Part shown: positions 1 through 57,726 of the stretch, piece after piece | Layout: the number at the start of each line of letters is the position of its first letter | Position numbering within the stretch: position 1 is the first letter of the stretch | From: Palaemon carinicauda | Taxonomy: Eukaryota; Arthropoda; Malacostraca; Decapoda; Palaemonidae | Length of the DNA stretch: 64,000 nt | Reading direction: 5' to 3' | Assembly (NCBI RefSeq): GCF_036898095.1 | Contig: NC_090766.1 | Coordinates: 42,718,165-42,782,164, forward strand | Made by a program: the position numbers and the translations under genes | Notes under the pieces: generated by a model | Database searches by the model: none | What the model saw: the letters and a program-made list of their open reading frames with translations, nothing else | What the model was told of the DNA's origin: nothing

Positions 1-1150
1 ATGGCTCTGAAGAGCCCAGCTCCGGAGAGCTAGCGAGAAGTGGTGACAACTCATACACCTGCTTACAAGAGACTCAGGGTGTGGATCACTCAAGTGAGGA
101 TGACCTGTTGAGAGCATCCGCTGAAGGACCTTGAAGGGATGGTAGTGCTGTGTGAACCTGGCACATATACATCCCTGGGTGTGAGAACCAACCTACAAAA
201 CCTCAGGTGAAAGAGAAACTTCTGAGGATGTGTCTGTTAGAGGCAGAAGACCGATTTGGACTCCCCAAGCAGGAAGGGGGAAGGGTCGAGGACAATCCCT
301 GTGGAGGTAAATGTGCGCTCCTGCTTTACTCCTAGCATCTACACCTCCAAGAGCTATTCCTTAATGGGGAAAAATAAAAGAACCAAGGATGGATACAATC
401 GACACAAAGCGTCAAAAGAGCTAGATTCCCTTCAAGGGGAGGCCATTACTGCTTACGCAATGGGGTCTTCCTGACCAGCAGCTCGTCTGGGGGTTAAAAG
501 GTTGTTGCTCTTATCCAATTGGCTCCGGAATTAGTTGAACAGGAAAAGGCAGTTGAGAGAGTACAAGCCACAGAAGAAAAAAGTCGGGTTTTCTGCGACT
601 TCGAGGATGCCCCAGAAGGAGAAGAATCCCTTTTAGACTTCTTCCTATGCATATTTTACACCTTTAACTGGAAGGATGGTCAATCCTGAAACTTTTCATA
701 AGGAGAAGCCTCCATGCAGGAATGTCACTGCATGCAGGACAAAGTAAGTGATAACCTTCTCCCAAGCCAAAATAAACGTACCACAAGAGCGGCCCGATAT
801 GCCAGGACAAATCTATATGATTGCAGTTCCTCTAGAACAGGCACAACTGCAAAGGGAAAGAAAACAAAGTTATTACGGCCAGTGAATTAAGGAAAGGTAA
901 ACCAGGAGAAAGCAACGTGAATGTTGAACTCAACCACACCCAAATATAAAAGTGAAGAGTAGCCTCTTGGTGAGTGTGTGAGTGGGGTGGCTGTTGTCCA
1001 CTAACTAGTAGAGGGTTATTGACACTTGGAGGGTTATTGACACCTTGCATGAAAGATTTACGGCTAAACCAGCTCAAAATTGAATCATATCTCCTAGGTA
1101 AAGAATGAAAGTTTGTATTTGTGATGGAACAAACAATCTTGTAAAAACTG
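1..1150 (-). mobile_element. DIRS-like gag fragment plus terminal repeat, decayed
   Basis: The segment aligns by eye with 27,660-28,720: both contain cctgcttaya...cactcaagtgaggawgac, an agaaaaaagtcggg block and a ttttagacttcttcc block, then a terminal-repeat part with gtgtgagtggggtggctg...ctaactag...ttgacacctt. It reads as the 5' (gag) end of a minus-strand DIRS. No useful open frame remains. The window starts inside it. Confidence 0.55.
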
Positions 1151-1569
1151 AAGTAAGGAAAAAATTCCACTATATGAGAGCAATACTCCATGTACATACA
1201 GTAAAGGTTGATAAAAAGCTTTTGTACTGAAGTAAAAATAAAATAAGTTGGTTAATAGCTCATGAAAATATCAGTTACTTTTCTGGAAGAGTTAATAATT
1301 AGCTCAATGTGAGATTAAAATAATTAATTTCATTTGGATGAGAGAATACTATACAAAAAAATATGTAAAGCCTATTTTTAAAGCCATTGAACTTTGATAA
1401 GTAAGAAAAAAGTATATAGACAACTTGGAAGCAAAAGGAAGAAAAATAATACATCAAATAATAGGCAAAAACCATCAACATTTGATGCACTGCCAGGGTG
1501 AAAATACTTGTGGAAGCATCTGTAAACAATCTAAGAAAGGTGATCAAGACAGAAAAGAGACTGGGAGCT

Positions 1570-2130
1570 GACAGGAATTCAAGTAAGATGATGCTATACA
1601 GTGTTGACTGTGCAATGGTAAATGAAACTATGACGATGGAGCAATGAAAGAAAGAAAGTGGTTAATTCATACGAATACTTGGGGAATCTATTCAAAAACC
1701 GGTGGTAAGATAATAAAAGAGGAGAGTGAATAATAAGTAAAGTAAGAAAGATAAGATGACTGCAAGAGATTGGAAAGAGATTTTAATAATCTATGGAAGC
1801 TAAAGTATGAATACATGAAGGGATTGTCGAGTGAAATCCCCTTTACGGAAGTCAATTAATGGACTAAGAAATAGGGAGAGACATAAAGCTTGTAAAAAAT
1901 GGTAGCTTATGTGAAGGGAAGGATCAAGAGTATTTTAAAGCATTTTGGTCATGTGGAAAGAATGGACAAGAATAGGTTGGTGAAGAGTTTATAATTCATG
2001 AGTACTAGGAGGTAGAAAGGGGGAAATGCTTAGAAAGTTATTGGTATATGGCATGAAAGATGCATTGAAGAGTCTTGGAGATCCAGTTACAGCAAGAGAA
2101 GAAAGATACAGGTGCATAAAGTGAATAATG
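1570..2130 (+). mobile_element. RTE-like LINE C-terminal remnant
   Basis: Plus-strand translation across frames recovers LKHFGHVERMDKNRLVKSL near 1,935-1,990 and WHERCIEESWRSSYSKRRK near 2,045-2,100. The first matches FGHVERMENG in the minus-strand LINE at 25,389-25,988. Multiple stops and frameshifts: an old copy. Confidence 0.55.
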
Positions 2131-2149
2131 AAATAAAAAACGGAGCCAT

Positions 2150-4370
2150 GCCTGATTGGTTTTTACTGAGGAGAACACCCTTTTACTGTAGTGTTTAGCT
2201 AGCTGAATTTGATCAGCATCACGAAACACGAATGAACAAAGCCCATTGACGAATTTGATTTTGTCTTTTATAGATAGCTGAGCCCTGGCTGTAATCAAGA
2301 TTGCTAAAAGGTTTGCTCCTGACTTCTTCCTTGGCCTGTGAAAATTTTGAGAACAATCACCACTGATGGCTGTACCAAGATGCAATCTGGTGCTGCATTT
2401 ATATTTTACTTATCTCTTTCCTAAGAAACATAGTATGAAACTATCTCCTTTGGCCCAAGATAAAAGGCTGAAAACTGATTACTGAACTTAAAGGGCCTTG
2501 GTAGAGCAATTGGGAGGGAATATCTTGCTGGTGTGAAGAAAAATTCTGTGGACAAGACATAAAAAGAGGCTACTGGAACATCTCATTACCTTTCTGCCTC
2601 CCTCCAAACATGAGGTACAAATGGCTTGACTAAACAATCCTCCATAGGTATTTTACGGTGGCAAAAGTCTGGGCGAATTCCCCATTTCCATTAGGTCTGA
2701 CTAAATGGATCTAATAATTAATTGATGCAGGTAGATAATACAAGAAATTCTAAGATCCTTCAAAGCTGTCAATAAAAACAAACTTGAGAGAATCTTTAAT
2801 AGCACATCTCACTTACAAACGCATTGGATAGGAAATAGGACACACAAACTAACTGAAGCTCTTCCAAGGTAAGCAAATAGACAATCAACCTTGGAAATGT
2901 AGGGAGGCATGATATGTAGGTTGCGGGATTCCTTTTTATAAAACCTCATTCCAGAGTCTGGAAGGAAAAATGCTTCTAGACTCTCATAGATCCTTGAGGA
3001 GCATTCACTAGCTGAATGACTTCACTTTTGCCAAGACCTCAGCTTATGCCTTGACCATCAAGAGGAAATAAAAAAGGATGATCCTCTTCGTTTCTGCCTA
3101 CGTCAAAAGTGCAGAACACATTCTTTACCCTCTATTTTCTGTCAAGACTGAATATGCCAAATCATATAGAGGTCTCATCAAATGTGGCTGCTTATTGCTG
3201 GCATAGAGAGGTATCATGGTAACTATTGATGTTGGGAACCTTAGACAAGTGTACTTCTTAATCACCTTTGTCAAATCTGACTTCCCTGGTTAGCATGATG
3301 TAATTCTTCAGACTTGAGGTGCTGGGAAACATGAAGGACCTAACAAGAGGCTGTCAGGGACTCCATGATGACTAGAGAAGGATCGTACACTCTCCTAAAG
3401 TTCCTTAGGCAGCTCAGTTGAGCACAGATGTGATAAGCCTCTTGCAAAGGAAGAAGACAATATGTCCTTAACTGAAAATTTCTTGACAAGAACCTGAGCT
3501 AGTAAATGACCCATTAAAAATCCATATTAAAGAATTAAAGACAAACCTGTAACTGACCAAACATTGGGGATAAATGTAAGCTGTTAATAAGATGACACAC
3601 ACGAAGCGAGATGGTTTATGTATGTACAGTATAGTACGATAAGGAGGAACAGACTTTTTAATTCTAATAGGAATGAAGTGTTTGGAGGATTATACACACA
3701 AGAATAGACTACTGTATAAGGATTTCTGGGTTTGGTTATGATGGCTGGATGACAGGAAAGGAAGCAAAGGAAAGAATATAGTTAAGATTATCCATATGAA
3801 TCATATGGCAAGGATGCAATTCAGTAACATATATTGAGTAGAACAATGGTGCCACAAAAGATGATTAAGACTGAGAGAAATATTAAGAGGAGCAAACTGG
3901 AAAGAGAAGGAAACAGATTATTAAGTTGTTGAAGCAGGTATTGAAATAGCAATAGGAAAACATAGGAAAAGCCAAAATGAACATAAAGGAGATTGGTGGA
4001 AAAAAAACAGAAAAGTGTGATGGTAATGTAAGATCTTTGCTAGTCAAAGCTGCATTGACATAGAGGAGATTTTAAAAGTTATGGCCATACAATGCTAATT
4101 ACTCTACAAATGTCAATGTTGATAGGGAACACTTTGTCATAAGCAAGTCTTTTCACTTCTGTTCTTGCAACATTAGATGGACAAATTAAGTAGTTTTCAA
4201 AACTCAGAGTTTATTCTCAATATGCAATTGACTAAGCAATATCAAAGTTTTCCCCTCCAACTCTGTACAAGACAGGAAATATGATAAAACTGTTGTGGCC
4301 GGGATTTCAGGTTCCTCTAATGACCTGACCAACCCCTCTATACACAAATAGCAATGTTTACACACTCAAC
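2150..4370. other. Intron 7 sequence, nothing recognised
   Basis: AT-rich sequence downstream of exon 7 on the gene strand. I see no coding domain, tandem array or repeat shared with the rest of the window, and no C-terminal ZNF622 exon. Confidence 0.5.
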
Positions 4371-4376
4371 ACTAAC

Positions 4377-49799
<45,423 letters not shown>

Positions 49800-49822
49800 C
49801 TTGGAAATAAAACGATGTAGAT

Positions 49823-49833
49823 TAATATATAGT
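49823..49833 (-). promoter_or_regulatory. Possible TATA-like element upstream of the ZNF622-like start
   Basis: The minus strand reads CTATATATTAATC about 24-34 bases before the chosen ATG. If used as a TATA box the 5' UTR would be only a few bases long and the upstream ATG at 49,841 would be excluded from the transcript. The region is AT-rich, so this may be chance. Confidence 0.2.
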
Positions 49834-50189
49834 GGGCTCAAAATCTTCGATATTTGTCAGGGTCGTGTGTTATGATGACACTATGGTGCAGGGTTGCCAG
49901 ATTATTTCGACTGGATTATCGTACATGAGCCTTAGAATTGTCGTTTTTCAACCAAAATTATCATACACAGTTTCAACATAATTATTAAAGAGTTACATGA
50001 TTGACTTATTTCAAAATATTTTAGTATAATTGTTTAATTAAACACATATGTATATACCTAAGGTATGTATCGCACATCGTACTGGACCTAAAATAACCGT
50101 ACATGTAGGATAATTATCGTATGAATGGCACCCCTGCTATGGTGCAACATATACTGTCTAGCGAGGGACGAGATTTATCTATGTAACGG

Positions 50190-50590
50190 CTCCTCTATTA
50201 AAGCTAGAACTGGTCGTCCAAAATATCTGAGAAATGCTACACATCTTACAGCCAAAGAATTGTTTAGGCACAAAAATAGTTACAGATGGTTTCAAGATGT
50301 TGGAGTAAAGATTTATAAGTACTGTAGGCTCTAGAGTGTTCAAATATGCAGTTCCTAGACCATATAACAAGCTCTCACTAGACATCTGAAAGACTAAAGA
50401 TATTGAGGCTTTCAAGAAGAAACTAAAAACTTTCTTGTTTTATACGAGGTTTGATAATATGGATTTGACAATTAACACAGAATATGTTGTATGATTCTAT
50501 AAATACCTAAGAATGTATAAGAAAAACAGGTCTTACAGGTCACAGGTCCTGTAATCCATAGGGTTCCCCTGTGGGATGGGACCAGAAAAG
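50190..50590 (+). mobile_element. LINE 3' end, plus orientation
   Basis: Plus-strand reading across frames gives VFKYAVPRPYNKLSLDI, KTKDIEAFKKKLKTFLFYTR and FDNMDLTINTEYVV then a stop, a C-terminal pattern of CR1/Jockey-like LINEs of a family other than the one at 28,710. The 3' UTR ends gggaccagaaaagcagtc and joins an (ATT)n tail. Confidence 0.65.
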
Positions 50591-50593
50591 CAG

Positions 50594-50681
<88 letters not shown>

Positions 50682-50706
50682 GATTATTATTATTATTATT
50701 ATTATT
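50594..50706 (+). repeat. (ATT)n microsatellite, about 113 bases
   Basis: Nearly pure, with one tgattatt interruption near 50,680. Flanked by the 3' ends of two LINE-like elements in opposite orientation. Confidence 0.97.
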
Positions 50707-51305
50707 ACTTGCTAAGCTACAACCCTAGATGGAAAAGCAGGATGCTATAAACCCAGGGGCCCCAACAATGAAAATAACTCAGTGAGGAAAGGAAAAATGA
50801 AAAATTGAATATTTTAAGAATAGCAACATCAAAATGAATATTTCCTAAGTAAATTATAAAAACTTTAACAAATCAAGAAAGAGAGAAATTAGATAAAATA
50901 GCGTACCCGAGTGTACCCTCAAGCAAGAAAACTTTAACCCAAGGCAGTGGAAGACCATGGTACAAAGGTTATGGCACTACCTAAGACTAGAAAACAATGG
51001 TTTGATTTCGGAGTGTCCTTCTCCTAGAAGAGCTGCTTACAATAGCTAAAAGTGTCTCTTTTACCCTTACCAAGAGGGAAGTGGCCACTGAACAATTACA
51101 GTGCAGTAGTTAATCCCTTGGGTGAAGAAAAACTGTTTGGTAATCTCAGTGTTTTCAGGTGTATGAGGAGAGAGGAGAATCTGTAAAGAATAGGCCAGAC
51201 TATTCGGTGTGCGTGTGTGTAGGCAAAGGGAAAGTGAATCGTAACCAGAGATAAAGATCCAATGTAGAACTGTCTGGCCAGTCAAAGGACCTCATAACTC
51301 TCTGA
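50707..51305 (-). mobile_element. TAA-tailed interspersed repeat
   Basis: Near full-length: acttgctaagctacaaccct, gtgtaccctcaagcaagaaa, accgagataaagatccaatg-like 5' end, ending ctcataactctctga. Non-coding. Confidence 0.88.
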
Positions 51306-51397
51306 TTAGGTTGGTTTTGCTTGATATCACTGCTGAATTGTTAACAAATAGATTGCAAAGAATAGTTCTTTGTGGGCATTACAGCAATTATGAGAAT

Positions 51398-51760
51398 ATA
51401 CCCCTAGTTGGAAAAGCAGGACGCTATAAGGCCAAGGTATCCAACAGGAAAAAATAGCCCAGTGAGGAAAGGAAACAAAGAAATAAAAAAACTACATCAG
51501 AAGCAATGAATAAAGAATAAAAAATATTATAAGATCAGTAATATCGTTATAATAGATCTGTCATAACTATGGAGAGAGACTTATGTCAGCCTGTTCAACA
51601 TAAAAACATTGCTGCAAGTTTGAACTTTTCAAGTTCCAATGATTCGATTACCTGATTAGGAAGATCGTTCCACAATCTGGTCAGAGCTGGAATAAAACTC
51701 CTAGAATACAGTGTAGTATTTGGTCTTATGATGGAGAAGGCATGACTGTTTAAATTACAG
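51398..51760 (-). mobile_element. CR1-like LINE 3' fragment
   Basis: Tail consensus cccctagttggaaaagcagg, then sequence matching the C-terminal ORF of the LINE at 28,960-29,120: attaggaagatcgttccaca, gaataaaactcctagaatac and cttatgatggagaaggc. Confidence 0.85.
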
Positions 51761-51769
51761 CATATCCCG

Positions 51770-52456
51770 TATGTGAAACCTATTTGATCTCACCTGGTGT
51801 GAAGCTAGAGATTTGGGAGCCGTGAGGTCTGAGCTAGTAAAGAGGGCACCCTCTCCCTTACCTTGGTGAAACGGAAATTTTCAATGTATCCTTGCATACT
51901 TTTACTTTAAAGGCTCCTTTCTCTTGGAGGTCCAGGAGGCACTCTAAAAAAGCAACCCCCTCCGCCCCCCTTAGCTATGCCACTATATCCCTTCATCAGT
52001 TGCCCAGAATATTGGCATATTAAAAAAGCTTTCCAAGATTTGCCCAGAAATTTCTCTCCTGAAGAAATTTTATAATTCTTAGCTCTCACCTTATATTGGT
52101 GTAGGCTACACAAATATCAATATCTACTAAATTCCTTATCCCTGATTTGGATATTAGTATATTGCATCGTCATTCAATCAGCAAGAAACTTTTCACAATT
52201 CTGTCCATGCTTTGTATTCAGATCTTTCCAAACTGTATTGTCCACTATATACAGTAATATAAGGTATGTAGTTAATCGTAATATTCTTGCCTATGCATTC
52301 TGGCTCAATGCTGTAAAACATTCTATAAGTATCTTTCTGAGTTTAAACAAATTTTAGAAGGGTCTATCTCACCGAATAGTTACCTTCGCCAAAATCGAAG
52401 AATTTGCAAAGGCTATAGATTCACCCTTGGCTGTTTGTTAGTTTATTTGTGTATTT
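51770..52456. other. Intergenic sequence, nothing recognised
   Basis: AT-rich; a stretch at 52,360-52,456 (ccgaatagttaccttcgcca) looks like the start of the repeat that contains the palindrome, since a similar word in the opposite sense (tgtggcgaaggcacactctc) follows at about 53,018. Confidence 0.4.
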
Positions 52457-52614
52457 ATTAAGCTAAGAAAATATTTGCCATTTATTTAACATTACGATTA
52501 TTTTCAAAGTATTACTACATACTTGTACTTTGATGCGCTTTACCCAAAATATTACAGATTCATCCTTGGGTCATACCCAACATGACTACAATGTTTGGTC
52601 AAAATTGGTACAAT

Positions 52615-52702
<88 letters not shown>

Positions 52703-52860
52703 ATTGTACCAATTTTGACCAAACATTGTAGTCATGTTGGGTATGACCCAAGGATGAATCTGTAATATTTTGGGTAAAGCGCATCAAAGTACAAGTATGT
52801 AGTAATACTTTGAAAATAATCGTAATGTTAAATAAATGGCAAATATTTTCTTAGCTTAAT
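52457..52860. repeat. Long perfect palindrome around an AT repeat
   Basis: Left arm from 52,457 (attaagctaagaaaatattt) and right arm to 52,860 (its exact reverse complement) pair over about 160 bases with no mismatch seen, then continue into a central (TA)n run at about 52,617-52,700. Total length 404 bases. Confidence 0.95.
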
Positions 52861-53040
52861 TTTTTTTCTTTTTGAACATTATGCAAAAACTACAGAAGCA
52901 ATTTCAACAAAACTTGGTGGACATGCGAGGTATGACCCATGACAAATCAATTATATTTTTTAAGAAAATACATCGAAGTACAACTATAATATTAAGTTAA
53001 GAGCAAAATAAGACTGCTTGGTGTGGCGAAGGCACACTCT

Positions 53041-53374
53041 CTACTGAATCTCTAGTTCAAAGTTAGTGCAAAGGCTTTTCTGTTGATCAGGTTGATGAAA
53101 ATCTTGTTTCGTGGTTTATCCATTACACATATATTCAATACAAGTGGTTGTCAGGATGCCTGAAAACTTTAAATCAATCAATCAATACAAGTGGAAATCT
53201 TAAATATACCTTATTTATCATCTTCACATGTTGTACACAGATTCTATCGAAAAGACAGATGAAGTGCAACTTGTATAATTATTGAATCAATTGTTACATT
53301 AGGGTGCAATAGTAAGTCAAACCATGTTGGCCGCTATGTGCAGGTCACAGCGGTCTAGACTGGCTACCCAAACG
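53041..53374. other. Intergenic sequence with a short LINE-like tail
   Basis: Around 53,150-53,190 the words caggatgcctgaaaacttta and atcaatcaatcaat resemble a LINE 3' end with an (AATC)n tail; otherwise nothing recognised. Confidence 0.35.
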
Positions 53375-53938
53375 TACATAAACTAAAAAGGCTGGCCTAT
53401 TCTTTACAGATTCTCCTCTGTCCTCATACACTTTACAACACTGAGATTACCAAACGATTCTTCTTCGCTCAAAGGGTCAACTTACTTCACTTTACTTTAA
53501 GGGCTGCTTATATATCCGGTCCTATAAAGCAGGGGAACCCTATTCTCTACAGGATCTCTGCAATGGTAAGGGTAGAAGAGGCTCTTTAGCTATGGTAAGC
53601 AGCTCTTCTAGGAGAAGGACACTCCAAAGTCAAACCATTATTCTCTAGTCTTCGGTAGTGCCATATAGCCTCTCTAACATGATCTTCCACTATCTTCCAG
53701 TAGAGTTCTCTTGTTTGAGGATACACTGGGGTATGCTATTCTATCTTGTTTTTCTCCATCTTGCTTTTATGAAGTTTTGATAGTTTATACATAAAATCTA
53801 ATTTAATGTTGTTTCTGTCCGTAAAATATTTATCATTTCTCTTGCAGTTTGTTTATATCCTTATTTCCATTCCTCACTTGGCTATTTTTTTTGTTGGAGC
53901 CCTTGGGCTTATAGCATCCTGCTTTTCCAAATAGGTTT

Positions 53939-53975
<37 letters not shown>
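53375..53975 (+). mobile_element. TAA-tailed interspersed repeat, plus orientation
   Basis: gctggcctattctttacaga at the 5' side, agctatggtaagcagctctt and gggcttatagcatcctgctt, ending with an (AAT)n run at 53,939-53,977. A short insertion lies near 53,490-53,570 (ggtcctataaagcaggggaa). Confidence 0.85.
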
Positions 53976-53979
<4 letters not shown>

Positions 53980-53981
<2 letters not shown>

Positions 53982-55420
53982 TCGAAGAACGCATACGAAA
54001 ACATGTATTGTAGGTGGCGCAACTGGGATTTCCATGTGTGATAAGACCAGGAAAAAAACTCCTTAAACAAGAAAAATTAAAATAAAAGGTTAGACTGTAA
54101 GAATTAACTACGTACCCTATATTACGTAGTGGATGTCATAGTTTGGGATAATAGCAAGGCAAAGGATGTCTAGAATTATGAAAAAGTCCCATACAAGGTA
54201 GGAGAACAATATTAAACATATGTGAATAAGAATATTTTCGAGTGGAGAGGATACAATGTCCTTGACCTACTTACAATCATACTTTGAGTTTTATCAGGTT
54301 TTAAATGAATCCTTTATAGATTACTCTTTAAATTACATTTACTTAAAATCCCAGAGAATATGAACGAATATACAATGTCTTTTGGTTGAAAATATTTACG
54401 AGTATCTTACAGGCATAGTCTTCTCTGCTACATTTTAGTCGACATTTTATTATTTCTTATTTTCTTCCTTGTTGGGTGAAAGATATCATAATTTTTGGAC
54501 TAAAAACCCATTCAAAGTTGGGCGGTGTCTGACTTGTCCAGCATCATACTACAGATGCTTTATAAAATGAAATATATAATTTTATATCGAGGAAAAAGTA
54601 ATAAAATATGTGGGCGTCGGGAGACCGATAGAGTCTAGAAAGGTGAACGAGTCAGCTGATTCTGCGTAGACTGCCAAAAGAAAAGAAAATGCAGAATTAA
54701 TCATTGTCGTCATGTGACGTGGAATGTGAATGTCTTTAAATTAGTTGTAAATTGTCATATTTGTAAAATTTAATTTAGATTAAACGATATTAAATTGTTA
54801 CGTCATTCTCTTACAGCATTTTTGTTACGACATTGTAATTACATATTCAGCACGAGGAGAATTTCGAGAAGCTAAACATCTTTTCAAAATAAAATTTCAT
54901 TTAAATAGCTTCAAACAGATTTATTTTCAATCAGACTAAATTAAACGGAATCAATAATAGTAATTATTTGATTACTCTTAAAGTTAGATGAAATTAATAT
55001 AATTGCGAAGATGTATTCACTTTACGAAAGTCCGCAAAGGCGAAAGGCGAAAATTATTAGTTAGTTACCCTACAGTAATCCGCCCTTATTTAATCATCAA
55101 ATTACCTATTTGGTAATTACCGTGGTAAGTTCCAATGACTATCAACCTTTCTGTTTTATATCGAATTAACAAACGAAACAAAAGATTCCCTAAAAACACG
55201 TTGAAAGAAAATGATTGTTATGCGTCATAAAATGGCGCATGCTCAGACCTTTATGGATTTCACAACGTGAGACATTTGACGAAAAAATATGAAATTTCTC
55301 ATTTATTTCTAAACTTACACACTTCTAAAAAATCGAATTGCATTTGCTGCCATGCCGCTGTTTGATATAACATTAAATATGTTCCAGGTACAAACCATTT
55401 AAAGGTTTAATTAAGAGTCT
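53980..55420. other. AT-rich intergenic sequence
   Basis: Around 54,100-54,310 are weak matches to the CR1-like LINE 3' half (gtccttgacctacttacaat...actttgagttttatcaggt). The rest, 54,320-55,420, is very AT-rich with no gene or repeat recognised. Confidence 0.45.
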
Positions 55421-55547
55421 TTGGAGTTCGTCAGTCGCCATACTGTTGGTGAACTACCTACCGGACGGGCGTCGGCAACTTCAATTCTTAAAAACCTGCC
55501 ATCATCAGCCTTAGAAGGCACTTTCATGATTTTATTCAGCTGGCATA

Positions 55548-55811
55548 GTGAGTATGCTCTTCCCAGGAAGCTTTTTATTTCTAATCAAACGGTTTGGGTT
55601 AATGGATTAGCTCGTAATTTAAGCTTACATCCGAAGGAATCCCAAGGACATATGGTTACCTGCTTAGTGAGTATGATCTTCCAAGGAAGCTTTTTAAGCT
55701 TTTTATTTCTAATCTAATGGTTTTGTTTCTTATCTAATTGTTTTGGTTGATGGATTAGCTCGCAATTTAAGCTTACAACTGAAGGAATCCCAAGGACATA
55801 TGGTTACCTGT
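55548..55811 (+). repeat. Tandem duplication, about 119 and 145 bases
   Basis: Both copies run gtgagtatg-tctt-aggaagc...ttagctcg-aatttaagcttac...ggaatcccaaggacatatgg. The second carries an extra stretch after aagctttt. The open frame at 55,421-55,717 covers the first copy but shows no domain and is not called as a gene. Confidence 0.9.
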
Positions 55812-55999
55812 GATCGACTTCGACGGGGTAACATAGCGTTCGACTGATCGATTATGCCCCCATGGCCATGTGGGTCCGGTGATGGCCTTGTGCTTTAGGT
55901 AATTCACGTGATTTAATAGACAATTAGTGAAATTCCTGTTATAATATGTACAGATTTAGCCTTATCTCTAGTAGTAATCGATTTATTTTAATGTAATTG

Positions 56000-56135
56000 T
56001 TCTTAGAATTTTTCTAATTTTCCTCTTCCCTTCCTCACTGAGCTATTTTCCCTGTTGGGGCCCTTGGGCTTATAGCATTCTGCTTTTCCAATTAGGGTTG
56101 TAGCTTAGCAAATAATAATAATAATAATAATGAGC
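56000..56135 (+). mobile_element. 3' end of the TAA-tailed repeat
   Basis: tcctcactgagctattttcc, gggcccttgggcttatagca and gggttgtagcttagcaaata with a short (ATA)n tail. Confidence 0.85.
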
Positions 56136-56411
56136 ACGCTAGGCAGACGGTATCTCGGACTCGTAAATCAGGGGTCTGCAAAGCTTATGTTGACTTGTAA
56201 ACAGCTGCTATTAAACCTATGGGACATTTAGTTTTAAATGCTGTTTTGTAGGTTAGGCATTGGTATCTTGTGTCAGATTCTTGGATAGTCTGGTCTATAC
56301 GGCAACTGTTTACTGTGCATCACTCGATAAACTCCAGTAAATGTGGGAATATCTTGTCGTATGTCATTTTCGAAGGTTTTTTTTTTTTTTTGGTAATTTT
56401 GTAGTGAATTA

Positions 56412-57290
56412 CATGGCAATGTAACCTAGGAAAAAAACTACTGTTTCTTATAGAAAAAATTACGCTCTCGTCAAAAATGACGATCGTTTCCGTCGCAAAT
56501 GAATAGTTTCAGAAATATATATACATCTATATCCTACGATAATTGGGGACCCCAGTGGGAACTCGGGGTTTTGGGTGGGGAAAACATACTGGGGAAACGA
56601 TATAAAATATTTTCCTATAGTAAATAACGTGAATTAACCGAATTTGATGTTCATTTCAATCGGAAACAAACAGATCAACCAATTCGGATAACTTTGAGTT
56701 GCACGGTGTCACTTCTCTTACAAACGAACGATAACATTAGCAACGTTACCAATAACTACCACCGGCACGCTGACATTACTAAAGATAGTTATGATAGATA
56801 TTTCCGTATGTATTTTAAATAATTTCTCCATATAAGTTTTACTCAATATATAAAAAGTACAAAAAGGTCGCAGAACCTAACAAACCCACCTAACCTAGCC
56901 TAGTAGTATGACAGGTCACAAAATAACATTTGATCTACATCGGATGTTGGCAGCATTGGTTACTGTATTTTTTCATGACACAATCTTTGTAACGGCGCCT
57001 CCAAAGTTTATCCAGATATACAGTTTTGTATTTTCCTCCGGTTATTATTATTTCAAGAAGGTAATGTATAGAGAAGAGAAGGCTTGTTTTACGTTTATAT
57101 ATCGATTCCCCAGTATGTTTTCCCCACCCAAAACCCCGAGTTCCCATTGGGGGTCCCCCATTATTGGAGGATATAGATGTATATATATTTCTGAAACTAT
57201 TAATTTGCGACGGGAACGAGTGTCATTTTCGAAGAGAGCGTAATTTTTTCTAAAAGAAAAATTAGTTGTTTTCCTAGGTTACATTACAAT
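56412..57290. mobile_element. Non-autonomous element with long inverted repeats
   Basis: Left arm about 56,412-56,606 and right arm about 57,093-57,290 are inverted and similar: aatgtaacctaggaaaa, aaaattacgctctc, ctatatcctacgataattgg and ccccaccc...gaactcgggg each recur in inverse. The 480-base centre has no transposase. Likely a MITE-like element or a foldback. Confidence 0.8.
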
Positions 57291-57726
57291 GAAACCGAAA
57301 GGTGATGCTTCTGTCTTAAGTTTTGTTCAGACATAAGGGTCTCTATGTTGGTTGTGTGTGTTCAGTGTAAACTTATATAATGTAATTAAAGCGCATTTTA
57401 TTTGTTAATAGTGATAAGGTGGGATAGAAAACCATGTTTGAACAAATGCTACAACAGAGCCTTTGTAGTTTGTTTGGATCGCCAGATGATAGTCATGAAT
57501 GAAAATAATTGGTCGATTTTTCACTGTAAATATAACCGAAGGAAATATTAATGTATTCACTAGGTCACATTCCCTAGCCAGATTTGTAAAAGGCCACAGA
57601 ACTTAACAAACTTATCGGAGCCTCTGCCGTTTATGGGGACAGCCCTTCGACCGGCCGAAAATCGAGGTAAAAAGTCCGAAATCGGCTCTTTTTTTTTTTA
57701 CGGGAATGATTTGTTAGATAATGTAG

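Noticed and set aside
2038..2385. Minus-strand frame of 115 codons as a host gene or exon
   Set aside because: No family resemblance, and the low end overlaps plus-strand LINE remnant sequence.
55421..55717. Open frame of 98 codons as a small gene
   Set aside because: It spans a tandem duplication, has no domain and no conserved splice or coding pattern.
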